A DNA stretch of 64,000 nucleotides from Paenibacillus algicola (GCF_005577435.1 NZ_CP040396.1:3606001-3670000), one strand, 5' to 3'. Positions 25,889 to 35,871 are shown, counted from the first letter of the stretch. Notes: generated from the sequence alone by a model not told the origin. Made by a program: numbers and translations.

Positions 25889-27250
25889 ATGCCACAGCAG
25901 CGGAGACAGCGGACAGGCTCCCTTTGGTCGATGCTGAGCGCCCTGCCTCATGCCGCTTCCGAGGCTGTCAGCGGCTTAGCCGCATCCTGGCACAACTCCG
26001 GCGAGCTTCGCAGGAGCAAGCTTCCTCTGGATTGGAACGAGGGAAGCGTCAGGAGCATCCTGTGTATTCTCGACCGCACGGCTGAGGGCTGCCGGAGGGA
26101 ACGCGACGCCCGTCATTCAAGGTTTCAGGCCGGAGTCGATGCTCCGCTGCCGGGCAGCAAAGCAGAGGACCTCGTTACGGCGGATCATCTGCTCATTCAG
26201 CGGATTCAGGAGATGACTGCCGATCGGAACCGAAGCAATGTAACACGCACGCAGGCTTATCTAGAGATCTATCTGGAATTTCCGGAGCTGCACTGGGCTC
26301 TGCTGGCCCATCTGGTTTCAAGAAATGCCGGCTGGAATATGACGGATCTGAAGGGCGGGCTCATGTCTGATTTGACCGATGCCGCGTTCAAGCTGAACAT
26401 GTACCGATTTCTGGAGCGGTGCAACGCGCTTATTTTTCAAGATGCCTATCCGCAGCTGCTGTTGTATAAATATAGCCGTGAACAGAAGCGGAGCTGCTTT
26501 CACCTGCTGCCCTGGTTTCATGTTTCGGCCTTCATGACGCCGTTTTGGGAACGGTTCTGGATCGAACGCAGCAGCGGAGTGCTCAGTGTTGCCCTGATCA
26601 TCAATGAGCAGAACTACATCGAAGGACGGGTGGTCTCCCATCCTTTTTACCGTGAGCAGGTACTTCAGCATCCCTACCTCAAAATTCATGAGTGGACCCG
26701 CCTGAATCAGATTCTGTTTCCACTGGGAGACAGTCGCTGCCGCCATGAGCTGTACAAAGAGTCCATTCTTCCCCTGCGCCCTTTAATCGGCCTGACCGTG
26801 CAGCATTTTGCCGACCCGTCCTCGCGGATCAAGATCGGCAAATCTCTATACGGCATGCTGTTCGGATATAAGCGTGTGCTGGAAGGTGCCTTGCATTTCG
26901 TCAACTGCACCCCGCACCTGGGTTCTAGGGAAGAGTATTGGCCTGCTCTATTCACATATCAGGCTGAGGGCTCCATGGATGCCCCTGATGAAAGCCAGGC
27001 TCTGCTCCAGTCCGAGTGGCTGCCGGACGGGCAGCGGCTCTACAGCCCGCGGCTGCTTCAGGTGTGGGAAGACCTGGAGTACGAAAGCATTCCCCGTTAT
27101 GACTGGTATCAGCAGCCGGATATGCTGCGTCATGTCAGCAAGCCGTCACTGCCCTATTTTGTAGATATGACCCACCGCCACCGTTCTTCGCTGGAGCGGA
27201 CCTCCATGGCCCATGACGCTGGCCGGTGGCTGAAAGGTCCAAATACCTGA
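25889..27250 (+). CDS. DUF2515 family protein (YppC-like)
   Basis: A 453-residue protein of unknown function with the hallmark region TRTQAYLEIYLEFPELHWALLAHLVSRNAGWNMTDLKG spread over residues around 115-155, typical of DUF2515/YppC. Rich in Trp, His and Tyr, no signal peptide. The ATG at 25889 has GAAGGT upstream; the open frame extends 46 codons further but without a start signal. Its stop codon abuts the end of the convergent flippase gene with no spacer. Confidence 0.82.
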   Translation: MPQQRRQRTGSLWSMLSALPHAASEAVSGLAASWHNSGELRRSKLPLDWNEGSVRSILCILDRTAEGCRRERDARHSRFQAGVDAPLPGSKAEDLVTADHLLIQRIQEMTADRNRSNVTRTQAYLEIYLEFPELHWALLAHLVSRNAGWNMTDLKGGLMSDLTDAAFKLNMYRFLERCNALIFQDAYPQLLLYKYSREQKRSCFHLLPWFHVSAFMTPFWERFWIERSSGVLSVALIINEQNYIEGRVVSHPFYREQVLQHPYLKIHEWTRLNQILFPLGDSRCRHELYKESILPLRPLIGLTVQHFADPSSRIKIGKSLYGMLFGYKRVLEGALHFVNCTPHLGSREEYWPALFTYQAEGSMDAPDESQALLQSEWLPDGQRLYSPRLLQVWEDLEYESIPRYDWYQQPDMLRHVSKPSLPYFVDMTHRHRSSLERTSMAHDAGRWLKGPNT

Positions 27251-28870
27251 TCAGCCTTTCTGGCGGAATGCAGAAGGCGCAAGCCGCATCAACGGACGCA
27301 GTACTTTTTGAAGCACGCGTGGATACCCCTTGAGCTCAGCCTGCCGCACAACCCCGAGAATGATCAAGAGCAGCAGGTACAGTGCACCTACCACGATGCC
27401 AACAATTGCGCACACAATCAAAAAGGCCAAGCGGTCAGGCATCACATTCACCAGCTGGCGGCTAAACCCTTCCGTACCGTAGCCGGCGCCAAAAGCGATC
27501 AGCACAGTCATGCCAAAGGCGATCCAGCGGGTGCCGAGAATGGAGAATGAGACAATGCTCTTGATGGTACGCACATTCAGAATCGTGATCACCAAGAAGC
27601 AGAGCGCCGTAGCTGCAATGATGCCGTAAATACCGAGCAGCGGCGATAACAGATAGCTGCCGGCCAGCTTTACCAGCAGGCCGACGATGACGTGCTTGAC
27701 TGTGATTTTTGCTTTGCCGGTTCCCAGCAGAATGGAGCCCGAGGTAACCATCGTAATCTGAAAAATCGTAGTCAGCGTAAGCATCATAATAATACCGGTG
27801 CCCTCGATGGAGCTAAACAGCAATCCATTCAGGGAATAAGCGGCGGCGGCAAGAACCAGCACGACCGGCATTCCGGACAGAATCGCTACCCGCAGCGCCA
27901 GCGTAACCTGATGCTGCAGATGCTGCTCGTCTTTTCGGGCATAGGCAGCCGAAATAATCGGAATCAGTGATTGCGCCAGCGCGACTGCCAGGATGGGCGG
28001 GATTCCGGCAATGCTTTGAGCCCGCGTGCCTAGCACGGCCAGGGCTGCTGTAGCTTCCTCCGGGCCAATGACTCCGTTTAGCAGCGGCTTGACCAGTGAG
28101 GTATCGAGAAAGTTCACCGAGGGCACCGTCACGGAGGACAGCACAATCGGAATGGAAAGCGTAAATATCGCTTTATAGATCGTTCCCAGCGGAATGGTGG
28201 TGTCTGCGGCCAGCTCATGATTCAGCTTATCCTGACGGCGCAGCCGCAGAGCAAAGGCCAGCATGACGGCAAAGGCTGCCAGGCTGCCGAGCACGCCGCC
28301 AAAGGTAGCACCCGCGGCAGCAAGCGGATCATTATAGCCAAAGTGAATCAATATGTATGCGAGTCCGATGCCCGTCACCACTCTGGCGATCTGCTCTACA
28401 ATTTGCGAAATTCCACCGGGCGTCATAAAGTTGCGGCCCTGAAAATACCCCCGCATCATCGCAATCGTCGGAAACAGCAGCAATGCCGGAGCAAGTGCCT
28501 GGATCGCTGCAGTTGCCTCCGGCAGCTTCGTCAGTCGGGCGTAATATGGCGCGAAGAAAAAGAGCAGCAGCGTAATGACGACCCCGACCCCGGCGGAGAA
28601 ATACAGTGCAGCCTGATAGACCCGCTTGGCTTCTGCCGGGCGGTTCATCGCGTAGCGTTCGGATACCATCTTGCTCAGCGTGCTCGGCACGCCGGCGGTC
28701 GCTAAAGCGAGCAGAATCAAATAAATGTTGTTCGCACTTGCAAATGCAGATTGGCCGATATCATCCAGCAGGTGCTCCAGCGGAATCCGCTGCGCGATGC
28801 CGAGCACCCTTGCCACCAAGGCAGCCGCTGCCAGAATAATCGTCCCTTTAATAAAGCTGTCTTTTGCCAA
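27251..28870 (-). CDS. MATE/MOP-type flippase (MurJ/YtgP/SpoVB family)
   Basis: A 539-residue polytopic membrane protein with about 14 helices, starting MAKDSFIKGTIILAAAALVARVLG and containing GVPSTLSKMVSERYA, RGYFQGRNFMTP and SQIVEQIARV, typical of the polysaccharide-biosynthesis flippase family. Members flip lipid II (MurJ), act in spore cortex synthesis (SpoVB) or export other lipid-linked sugars; the present features do not separate these. It lies in a run of envelope genes (DUF456, HAD, PBP, transglutaminase-like). Confidence 0.85.
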   Translation of the reverse strand: MAKDSFIKGTIILAAAALVARVLGIAQRIPLEHLLDDIGQSAFASANNIYLILLALATAGVPSTLSKMVSERYAMNRPAEAKRVYQAALYFSAGVGVVITLLLFFFAPYYARLTKLPEATAAIQALAPALLLFPTIAMMRGYFQGRNFMTPGGISQIVEQIARVVTGIGLAYILIHFGYNDPLAAAGATFGGVLGSLAAFAVMLAFALRLRRQDKLNHELAADTTIPLGTIYKAIFTLSIPIVLSSVTVPSVNFLDTSLVKPLLNGVIGPEEATAALAVLGTRAQSIAGIPPILAVALAQSLIPIISAAYARKDEQHLQHQVTLALRVAILSGMPVVLVLAAAAYSLNGLLFSSIEGTGIIMMLTLTTIFQITMVTSGSILLGTGKAKITVKHVIVGLLVKLAGSYLLSPLLGIYGIIAATALCFLVITILNVRTIKSIVSFSILGTRWIAFGMTVLIAFGAGYGTEGFSRQLVNVMPDRLAFLIVCAIVGIVVGALYLLLLIILGVVRQAELKGYPRVLQKVLRPLMRLAPSAFRQKG

Positions 28871-28901
28871 AATAGCACCCTTCTTTCTTCCTCACGGCGT
28901 A

Positions 28902-29381
28902 TCAAAAAACCCAAATAAAAAATATGACAATCATGGCCAGCTGTAAAATAACTTTGACCACAATGCTGCTAAACAGACCCAGCACCGACCCTGCCCCAAC
29001 CTTCATCGCTTTGCCCGGTCCCGAGCCAGCAAGCATCTCTCCAATCAGCGCACCGATAAAGGGTCCGATGATCAGGCCGAAAGCCGGGATGACGAACGGA
29101 CCGATGATCAGGCCAATCGTACTGCCCCAAATGGAGGCTTTAGAGCCGCCCAGCCTTTTGACGCCCCAGGCATTGACGGCGTAATCCGCCACGAACAGCA
29201 CGAGCAGAATCAGCGTTTGAATGACCCAGAACCATACGGTGTAATGCTGAAATGTGAAGAACCAGCCATATACGAACAGTGCCAAATAAATGGCGACCAC
29301 ACCCGGCAAAATAGGGTATACGGCCCCCGCCATGCCGACGGCAAACAAGGCAATTACCAGAATCCAGCCTAACACATCCAT
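28902..29381 (-). CDS. DUF456 family membrane protein
   Basis: A 159-residue protein with about five membrane segments and the Gly-rich GLIIGPFVIPAFGLIIGPFIGALIGEML repeat (about residues 90-117) typical of DUF456 (YqgC-like) proteins. Function unknown. Only seven bases separate it from the upstream HAD gene and 31 from the flippase downstream, so the three may be co-transcribed. Confidence 0.85.
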   Translation of the reverse strand: MDVLGWILVIALFAVGMAGAVYPILPGVVAIYLALFVYGWFFTFQHYTVWFWVIQTLILLVLFVADYAVNAWGVKRLGGSKASIWGSTIGLIIGPFVIPAFGLIIGPFIGALIGEMLAGSGPGKAMKVGAGSVLGLFSSIVVKVILQLAMIVIFFIWVF

Positions 29382-29387
29382 CTGATC

Positions 29388-30146
29388 TCACTCCTGTCTC
29401 AGGATAACATCTCGGATCACCTCAGCGATGCCGTCCTCATTATTACCCGCAACCACGAGATCCGCTTCATCCTTCACCGTCTGCTGGGCATTGCCCATGG
29501 CTACACCGAGCCCCGCCGCCTGGATAGCGGCCAGGTCATTCAGGCTGTCTCCACAGGCGACCACCTGCGACATGTCCAGCCCCAGCAGGTGACACACCTT
29601 CTTGATCCCCTCGGCCTTGTTTACACCCAGCGGATTGATCTCCAGATTGAACGGTGATGAGTTGGTAATTTCCAGGCCGCCCATATCCTGCAATGTCATT
29701 AAAATATGATGGCGGACCTCCTCGTCCTCCGTGTAATATCCGAACTTCAGCCATTCCTGCTCCTCTAAAGTTTGGTGCAGAGCCTCACTCCAGCTGTCCC
29801 GGTTATACACCTGTTCTACCGTATAGGCCCAATACCAGGCACCGGTCTTCATAGCCAAGGCATGCATCTGTCGGACCAGACTGACATCCATCAGCGAGCG
29901 GTGGTACAGATCGTAGGGAGCTTTCCAGATTTCACTTCCGTTGACCGTCACCATCGGTGTGGCGAGCTCCAGCTGCTGTGCATAGGGATAAGCGCTTTTG
30001 AAGGCTCTGCCGGTAGACAGGCAGACATGCACGCCCTGCCGGACCGCTTCCTTAATCCACTTTACCGTTTCCCTCGAAATCTCATGCTCATCCGTCAGCA
30101 GCGTCCCGTCCATATCCAATGCCAGCAGCCGGTACTTTAAACTCAT
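29388..30146 (-). CDS. Cof-type HAD-IIB hydrolase
   Basis: A 252-residue haloacid-dehalogenase-superfamily phosphatase. Motif I DMDGTLL (Asp11/Asp13), the motif II STGR, and the C-terminal motif IV GDSLNDLAAI with the preceding NKAEGIKK lysine region are all present, with a large C2B cap. Such enzymes dephosphorylate sugar phosphates, FMN or PLP; substrate not predictable. The ATG at 30146 follows AAAGGAG. Confidence 0.92.
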   Translation of the reverse strand: MSLKYRLLALDMDGTLLTDEHEISRETVKWIKEAVRQGVHVCLSTGRAFKSAYPYAQQLELATPMVTVNGSEIWKAPYDLYHRSLMDVSLVRQMHALAMKTGAWYWAYTVEQVYNRDSWSEALHQTLEEQEWLKFGYYTEDEEVRHHILMTLQDMGGLEITNSSPFNLEINPLGVNKAEGIKKVCHLLGLDMSQVVACGDSLNDLAAIQAAGLGVAMGNAQQTVKDEADLVVAGNNEDGIAEVIRDVILRQE

Positions 30147-30317
30147 ATGACCGCTCCTTTCCGCAAATAGCTTCCTTCCTTGCTTCAACATAAGGACATT
30201 TTATCACAAACCCGAGCCTCTCTTGCAAATGACACCCCGTGCATCGCACAGGAACATAGCAAAAAAGGACCCCTGCCCATCGCTGAGCAAGAATCCTCTT
30301 ATGCGGGTAAAGGGATG

Positions 30318-32438
30318 CTACTCCGCGACTTCCTGCGGATTTCCCTCTGCCGCTGCTGCTCCTTCTTCCTGCGGCTCTTCTGCCGCTTCACCTTCTCCCT
30401 CGGTCCCCTCCACTTTGGGATGCGGGGTGCCGTCCAGGCCATAAACCTCATCGTAGGCGTCAAAAATTTTGCGAGCGATAGGTGCAGCGCTGTAGGATCC
30501 GAAGCCGCCTTCCGGAACGATGACAGCCACCGCGAGCTTCGGCTTGTCTCTAGGGGCAAAGGCCACAAAGACACCGTTGTCTGTAAACTTAGCCTCGCCG
30601 TTCTCTTTTATGGACATCTCCGAGGTTCCTGTCTTGCGGGCAAAATCATAACCAAAGCCCTCAAAGGAGGAAAGCCCCTGCGTATTCATGCCTTTAATAA
30701 CTTCATCCCAGTGCTTATCCTCGAATTCGACGGTATTCAGTACCTGCCGCTTGAAGGTTTGAATGACCTGCCCGTCCTGATTCTCGATCTTCAGCGCTAT
30801 TTGCGGCTTGATGCGCTCTCCCTTATTAGCAATAGTAGCTGTATACTGTGCCAGCTGCAGCGTTGTATACCCTCCGGACTGTCCGAAGGAGGCGAAAGAC
30901 AGAGCCGCCATCGCACTGCCGGCCTGTTCGATGTTATCGTAATCGATCTTGCCAAGAAACTCTTTAGGCAGGCCGGACTGTGTGGAGACGCCCAGTCCAA
31001 ACTGCTTCATATAATTATCCCAGACCTCTATTCCCGAAGCGCCGTACTTATTAAACAGCTTCTCTCCGACCATATCAATCATGAAGGCGTTAGAAGACTT
31101 CTCGATAGCGACCGCTCCGTTAATCGAACCCAGCACCTTGCTAAGAGAGTTTCTGACCTTACGTTCATCCTTGCCGATTTGAGCATAGCCTTGATCGTAA
31201 TAATAATCGTTGGCAGCAAACAAGCCTTCTTGCAGGCCGATTAGTACACTGAGCGGCTTAATCGTAGAGCCTAGCCAAGGAACGGAATCCAGACCGTTCT
31301 TGGAACGCCCGCTGCCGTAAGGGGTAATAGTCCCGTTCTGGTAATGAGCTATCACATGGTCCCAGTCCTGGGTTCCGTCCTTCCATACATTCGGATCATA
31401 GTCAGGTATACTGGCCATGGCTACAATGTTTCCCGTATCGACTTCCATGGCCACAGCATAGCCTGTCTGGGCCTCCGGATGCGTCTCACCGGAGAACGGC
31501 GTCGTGCGAAGCCATTTTAACTGATCTACAATCGCCTGCTCCGCCTCCATTTGAATATCCTTATGGATGGTGGTGTACACATTATACCCCTTCTCCGGCG
31601 GCATCAGTGACGGCACACCGTCAATCATATTCTGGGGATTGATCGGTATGCTCATATAGCCGCTTTTGCCGCGGAGCGCATCCTGAAACATCAGCTCGAG
31701 TCCGTCGACACCGACGAGCTCGGATTCCATATAGGTGAGCCCTGGTTCCCGATCACTGTTCTTCTTGTCGATCGCTGCATATTTATCCAGGCTTTTCTGA
31801 CCACTGAACTTTTTGAGGTAGCCGACAGCCTGCACCGCAACCGTATCGGTGTCATAGTAGCGGACATTCTCCTCTACAATTTCCACCCCCGGAAATTGCT
31901 GCTTGTTCTCAATAAAGAACGCAACCTCTTTGTCCGTCAAGTCACCCTTGATACGGCGGGGCTCGTAACCATGCTGCCGGTTCGACTCCAGATCGAGCAG
32001 AGCGATGACCTCCTCCACCGTCAGCTTGGCATCCGGCTCGCCATGCTTGTTGAATGCCTCTACCATTTGTTCTGCGAACGCCTCGATTTCCGGACGATTC
32101 TTTTCTCCGGCAGGAGAGTTCTTGTTATAGTTTTTGAGGAGCGTGACGTACAGGGCATTGGATGGCTTGGAGTAAGCAATCGGCGTGCCGGCTGCATCCA
32201 GAATGCTGCCCCGGATCGGATTGAGCGGGTAATTTTTCGTTCGTCCCCCCGTCTCCTGCTGGGTCAGCTCCGGCCCCTCGACAAATTGTAAAAATGCAAG
32301 GCGTACAATGATGACGCTGAAAATAATAAAAGTGCTGAAGAAAAAAATGTTGATGCGCATGTTAAATTGACGCCCTGCATTTTCCTCTTCCTCTCTGCGC
32401 TTTGGGTCCCGTTTAAAAAGCCCCACCTTTGCTCTCAC
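30318..32438 (-). CDS. Class B penicillin-binding protein (PBP2 type)
   Basis: Peptidoglycan transpeptidase, 706 residues. A cytoplasmic basic start, one membrane anchor (about 29-52), a PBP dimerisation domain, then the transpeptidase with STIK (Ser391-Lys394), SSN (448-450) and KTG (602-604). The C-terminus ends in a Glu/Ala-rich tail of about 35 residues. It resembles the PbpA/PbpH group involved in cell elongation. The start is GTG; 32438 sits very close to its ribosome binding site and a GTG at 32426 is an alternative. It follows the transglutaminase-like gene by 27 bases. Confidence 0.93.
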   Translation of the reverse strand: MRAKVGLFKRDPKRREEEENAGRQFNMRINIFFFSTFIIFSVIIVRLAFLQFVEGPELTQQETGGRTKNYPLNPIRGSILDAAGTPIAYSKPSNALYVTLLKNYNKNSPAGEKNRPEIEAFAEQMVEAFNKHGEPDAKLTVEEVIALLDLESNRQHGYEPRRIKGDLTDKEVAFFIENKQQFPGVEIVEENVRYYDTDTVAVQAVGYLKKFSGQKSLDKYAAIDKKNSDREPGLTYMESELVGVDGLELMFQDALRGKSGYMSIPINPQNMIDGVPSLMPPEKGYNVYTTIHKDIQMEAEQAIVDQLKWLRTTPFSGETHPEAQTGYAVAMEVDTGNIVAMASIPDYDPNVWKDGTQDWDHVIAHYQNGTITPYGSGRSKNGLDSVPWLGSTIKPLSVLIGLQEGLFAANDYYYDQGYAQIGKDERKVRNSLSKVLGSINGAVAIEKSSNAFMIDMVGEKLFNKYGASGIEVWDNYMKQFGLGVSTQSGLPKEFLGKIDYDNIEQAGSAMAALSFASFGQSGGYTTLQLAQYTATIANKGERIKPQIALKIENQDGQVIQTFKRQVLNTVEFEDKHWDEVIKGMNTQGLSSFEGFGYDFARKTGTSEMSIKENGEAKFTDNGVFVAFAPRDKPKLAVAVIVPEGGFGSYSAAPIARKIFDAYDEVYGLDGTPHPKVEGTEGEGEAAEEPQEEGAAAAEGNPQEVAE

Positions 32439-32465
32439 CCCTTTGTTTGCTGTAGCCTGTGTTCT

Positions 32466-33626
32466 TTAGAACACTTCCTCCTTGATATGCGTTTCGGAGA
32501 AACGCGGAGGGTTAAACCAATCTCCGCTCGGTGCCCAGGTTGGATCCAGCGGCACCCACTTGTCCTGCTCTGACAAATACACCTCGTTCCAGGCATGCGG
32601 GCCAAAGCCGCCTTCTCCGTTGTAGCCTCCCCCGGTCACTACGCGGACTTGTAGCTCCTGCGAACGGGCCATCATCGCGTAGAGGCGGGCATAGTCTATG
32701 CATACGCCCAGGCGCGTGTCATACGTATCCTGAGGGGTCTGCTCTTTCCAGATCCGCTGCTGTTCATACATCTCAACCTTATCATAATCATAGGATATTC
32801 TCGTGCCTACCCAGTCATAAATCATCCTGGCCTTCTCTTCATCCGTGACTGCGTCCTCAGTGATGTAAGCTGCCGTCTGTTCAATGCCTTCAGGGATAGC
32901 ATGATCGATGACCTCGTACTTCTTCTGCATAATACCGTTCAGCTCTTTCTGAACGGACTGCTTAAACACCGGAAGCTGACGCTGCACCAGGGAGCCGGAC
33001 AATGGCTCAATGACTGCCTGCGCACCTTGCTTATACAGCGGCGAAGCCTCTACATAGCGGCTGAACTCGCTGGCCGGGTTCAGGCTGACGCAAATAAATA
33101 ACAGGGCAATAATAATCATTCCGCGCGCCGCCCCCAGCAGGACCCCGATTAACGCTCCCGCCGAGCGGCTGATCAGGGAGGACGAGCCCTCTTTGTTGCG
33201 GGTGTTCTCTCTGCCTGATGACGACAAGCCTCCAATGGTTAAGGCTGCCAGCAGGCGCAGCAAAGATAGAATGATGCCGTAGCTTATGATGAACAGAACC
33301 GCAAACCGCAGCAGCGGAAAGCTCGCCAGAGAATGCACGGCTGTAAACCAGATCTGCTCCCAGAAGCTGAGCTCCCTTGCCGGCATGCGTTCAGCCAGAT
33401 CCTGCAGCCAGGCTGCGGCCTGAGGAGATACAGACAGGGTAAACAGAACCGAGATTCCCAGGCCCACGACACGCATTAGCGTATCTCCCAGAAAAAAAGC
33501 CAGCCTGCCTGCTGATCGCGACGCTCCCCGGTTCCAGCCCTGCACCAGAGAGAAGACAGCAATGAGCAGCAGCAAAATCGTAACGGCATTGCCTTCCCGC
33601 AGACTGTCACTCCAAGCCGAAAGCAT
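32466..33626 (-). CDS. Membrane protein with CvpA-like region and transglutaminase-like domain
   Basis: A 386-residue fusion. Residues 1-185 hold four or so membrane helices arranged like a CvpA/colicin-V-production region; residues 260-370 form a transglutaminase-core domain with the triad Cys309 (GVCIDYA), His344 (GPHAWNEVY) and Asp361 (LDPTWA). The domain probably faces outward and may act on peptide bonds or crosslinks at the envelope; activity is unproven. It lies between a class B PBP gene and a small membrane protein gene on the same strand, suggesting a cell-wall role. Confidence 0.82.
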   Translation of the reverse strand: MLSAWSDSLREGNAVTILLLLIAVFSLVQGWNRGASRSAGRLAFFLGDTLMRVVGLGISVLFTLSVSPQAAAWLQDLAERMPARELSFWEQIWFTAVHSLASFPLLRFAVLFIISYGIILSLLRLLAALTIGGLSSSGRENTRNKEGSSSLISRSAGALIGVLLGAARGMIIIALLFICVSLNPASEFSRYVEASPLYKQGAQAVIEPLSGSLVQRQLPVFKQSVQKELNGIMQKKYEVIDHAIPEGIEQTAAYITEDAVTDEEKARMIYDWVGTRISYDYDKVEMYEQQRIWKEQTPQDTYDTRLGVCIDYARLYAMMARSQELQVRVVTGGGYNGEGGFGPHAWNEVYLSEQDKWVPLDPTWAPSGDWFNPPRFSETHIKEEVF

Positions 33627-33644
33627 ATCCTTCCTCCTTCTGCC

Positions 33645-34088
33645 TCATTCTGTGCTGTTTAATTTCGATTGAACGATGTACTCCTGGATGCTTTGATTCA
33701 CGTCCCAGGTTCCCACAGGCACTCCCCGAAAGGTCACCTCGACCTCATTTGCACCGCTTTCTCCCTTCAGCTCCAGATTCGGGGATTTGATGCTGTAGGT
33801 GCCGTCCTTGTTCGATGTATATTGTGCTTCCTTCGCTTCTTTCATCATCAGCGTCATGGCCTCGGCTTTGACCGTATCCACGGTCTCATTCTTGACCGTA
33901 CTCACGACCTCCCCGATTCGATCCAGCGATATTCCGCTGTAAATCAAGAGCCCGCCAGCAATCAAAATCACAAGCAGCCATTTCACCATGGTCTTGACTA
34001 CATTCACTACAATCAGAAGCACAATCAAGCCAATCGCAATAATTAGCCAGTTCTGCTCTAGAAATTCAAGCCACACTTGTGTATCCAA
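33645..34088 (-). CDS. Membrane-anchored hypothetical protein upstream of the transglutaminase-like gene
   Basis: A 147-residue protein: N-terminal region with two adjacent hydrophobic segments (about residues 13-50), then an extracytoplasmic domain of about 95 residues ending in a beta-rich part (ELKGESGANEVEVTFRGVPVGTW). The TTG start at 34088 is chosen because AGGAGTG lies six bases upstream; the longer ATG frame has no such site. Unrecognised family. It leads the run of envelope genes that continues to the PBP. Confidence 0.7.
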   Translation of the reverse strand: MDTQVWLEFLEQNWLIIAIGLIVLLIVVNVVKTMVKWLLVILIAGGLLIYSGISLDRIGEVVSTVKNETVDTVKAEAMTLMMKEAKEAQYTSNKDGTYSIKSPNLELKGESGANEVEVTFRGVPVGTWDVNQSIQEYIVQSKLNSTE

Positions 34089-34273
34089 CCCTCTCACTCC
34101 TATCGGTATGCCCGTAATCTTCCTATGAGCCGTACTTATGTTAGTATACATGATTGCCTCCCTCTCTGTCAGCCAGACACAGGGAACGGCGAGGGAGGCA
34201 TAAGCCTGGACATTTCCGCGTACAAGTAGTACAGCTTGGTTTTTTATTCCCTGCGGCTTGGAGGTGCCTCAAT

Positions 34274-35440
34274 GTGAAAACGGCCCTGTGGCTATATCTG
34301 TTTCTGTTCCTGGCTTATTTCGATCTTCATGCCCAGCATCCGGTGCTGACACCTTTTGCCCTGTCATTGCGAGCGGCACCGGCTTTCATCGGCTGGATGA
34401 TGGGCATTTATGCACTCACTCACCTGCCCGGCAACCTCTTGGCGGGCAGCCTGATTGATCGCCATGGCAGCCGGCGCTACATTATTTTCAGCTTGACGGC
34501 AGCGGGAATCATTCTTCTGTTTCAGGCTCATGTCCAGCTGCCCTGGCAGCTGCTGCTGCTGCGGTCGATCAGCGGCTTTGTGCTTGCTTTTCTGTCGCCA
34601 GCCTGTCTGGCACTCCTTGCCTCGTTATCCGTGAATCCCGTAACCCAGGGGAAATATATGTCCGGGCACGGGGTCGTCCATACGCTCGCCTCTGTGCTTT
34701 CTCCTGCTGCCGGGGCCATCATCGTCGCCCAAAGCGGATATAGCGGTACCTTCGTGGGTCTCGGGTGGCTGCTTATTTTTACAGGTGTAATCGCCTTTCT
34801 GACTGTGCCGCGTCCTGCCCGGCTCCCGACGAAAGCACGTCTACCGCAGAAAGTGACCGCAAAGGCCGAGCCGCTGCCGCAGGAAAGCTTTCCCTTCAGC
34901 CTCCGCCTGTACATGGTTCCATTTACCATTGCCTGCTGCCAGGGAATGCTCTTCTTTGAAATCTCGCTGCGTTCCGGCGGGCATGCCAGCATTCTGTCCA
35001 CCGGGATTTTATTCTCCGCCGTCAGCCTGGGCGCACTAGTGACACTCAGCATGCTGTTTCTGAACCAATATTCCCCCGGCAAAAGAGTGGCCGTCGCCAT
35101 GTTCATCCTGGCGCTTTGCTTCTACGCGCTGGCCGCCGCGCATACACTGCCGCTTATTGGCATCCTGCTAGTGCTGGGGATGGCCAAGGGACTTCTGTTC
35201 CCAGCCCTTTCCTCTCTGTTTATTGAACGCAGCGGAGGAGCAGCGCTTGGCAGGGTGTTCTCTTATCAATCCATTGCCATGTCGATTGGCTCCTTCGCAG
35301 GACCTGTGGCAGCCGGACAGCTCCGGGGACATACTTCTCCTTACTTTATAGCCTTTCTGCTGTTAATGGCTGCTTTGATCGGTTTATTAACCGGCAAACA
35401 GAATTCTGCCAAAGTCATGCCCTCGGGGATACAGCTGTAG
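34274..35440 (+). CDS. Major facilitator superfamily transporter
   Basis: A 388-residue, 12-helix MFS permease. The loop 2-3 signature appears as GSLIDRHGSRR near residues 58-68, and the N-terminal half has the drug-efflux-like RSISGFVLAFLSPACLALLA. Start GTG at 34274, nine bases after GGAGG. Substrate unknown; drug or metabolite efflux is usual for this type. No regulator gene adjoins it. Confidence 0.85.
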   Translation: MKTALWLYLFLFLAYFDLHAQHPVLTPFALSLRAAPAFIGWMMGIYALTHLPGNLLAGSLIDRHGSRRYIIFSLTAAGIILLFQAHVQLPWQLLLLRSISGFVLAFLSPACLALLASLSVNPVTQGKYMSGHGVVHTLASVLSPAAGAIIVAQSGYSGTFVGLGWLLIFTGVIAFLTVPRPARLPTKARLPQKVTAKAEPLPQESFPFSLRLYMVPFTIACCQGMLFFEISLRSGGHASILSTGILFSAVSLGALVTLSMLFLNQYSPGKRVAVAMFILALCFYALAAAHTLPLIGILLVLGMAKGLLFPALSSLFIERSGGAALGRVFSYQSIAMSIGSFAGPVAAGQLRGHTSPYFIAFLLLMAALIGLLTGKQNSAKVMPSGIQL

Positions 35441-35554
35441 CTTCTTCTTGCTTTATTAGGCTGGAGCACAGTCGCCTCAGCGCCTTGTTCATACTATAAA
35501 GTACAGCTCATAACTACTACCATGATTACGAACCGAATGAAGGGGTGAAACAAA

Positions 35555-35668
35555 ATGAGTCACGTCAACAAAGCAGCTGCTTATTGCGGCGGTGTCGGTA
35601 CTTCTGTCGGCATGATCCTGGTGCTCTACATCCTCTTGGTCATCATCTTGAGCGGTCTGTTCTACTAA
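35555..35668 (+). CDS. YjcZ-like small sporulation membrane peptide
   Basis: A 37-residue peptide, M-S-H-V-N-K-A-A-A-Y-C-G-G-V-G-T followed by a 20-residue hydrophobic helix ending LSGLFY. The Gly-rich start plus single C-terminal helix (LVLYILLVIIL) is the pattern of YjcZ/SscA-type spore peptides. GAAGGGGTG lies seven bases upstream of the ATG. Small spore-coat or germination-related membrane peptides of this class are easily missed in annotation. Confidence 0.72.
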   Translation: MSHVNKAAAYCGGVGTSVGMILVLYILLVIILSGLFY

Positions 35669-35728
35669 GCTGATCCTAAGCTTTATGGAGGCCTCTGCTT
35701 CATCAACAGAACGGTAGTCATGCTTTGC

Positions 35729-35769
35729 AGGCTGTCCCCCTGGGGGCAGCCTTTCATGCTGCCTTTTTT
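35729..35769 (+). terminator. Overlapping alternative hairpins, second one a terminator
   Basis: AGGCTGtCCCCC / GGGGGCAGCCT (35729-35752) and GGCAGC / GCTGCC followed by six T (35745-35769) share the GGCAGC segment, so only one can form at a time. The second is a standard terminator. Confidence 0.65.
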
Positions 35770-35871
35770 GCATTAAAAACAGGCAGAACGTTACAATATA
35801 CATATATCGTTCATTTCCCGGGGAATGTGTGTTTCCATTTTCTTGCCAAATAATCATTGGAGGTGGATGCC

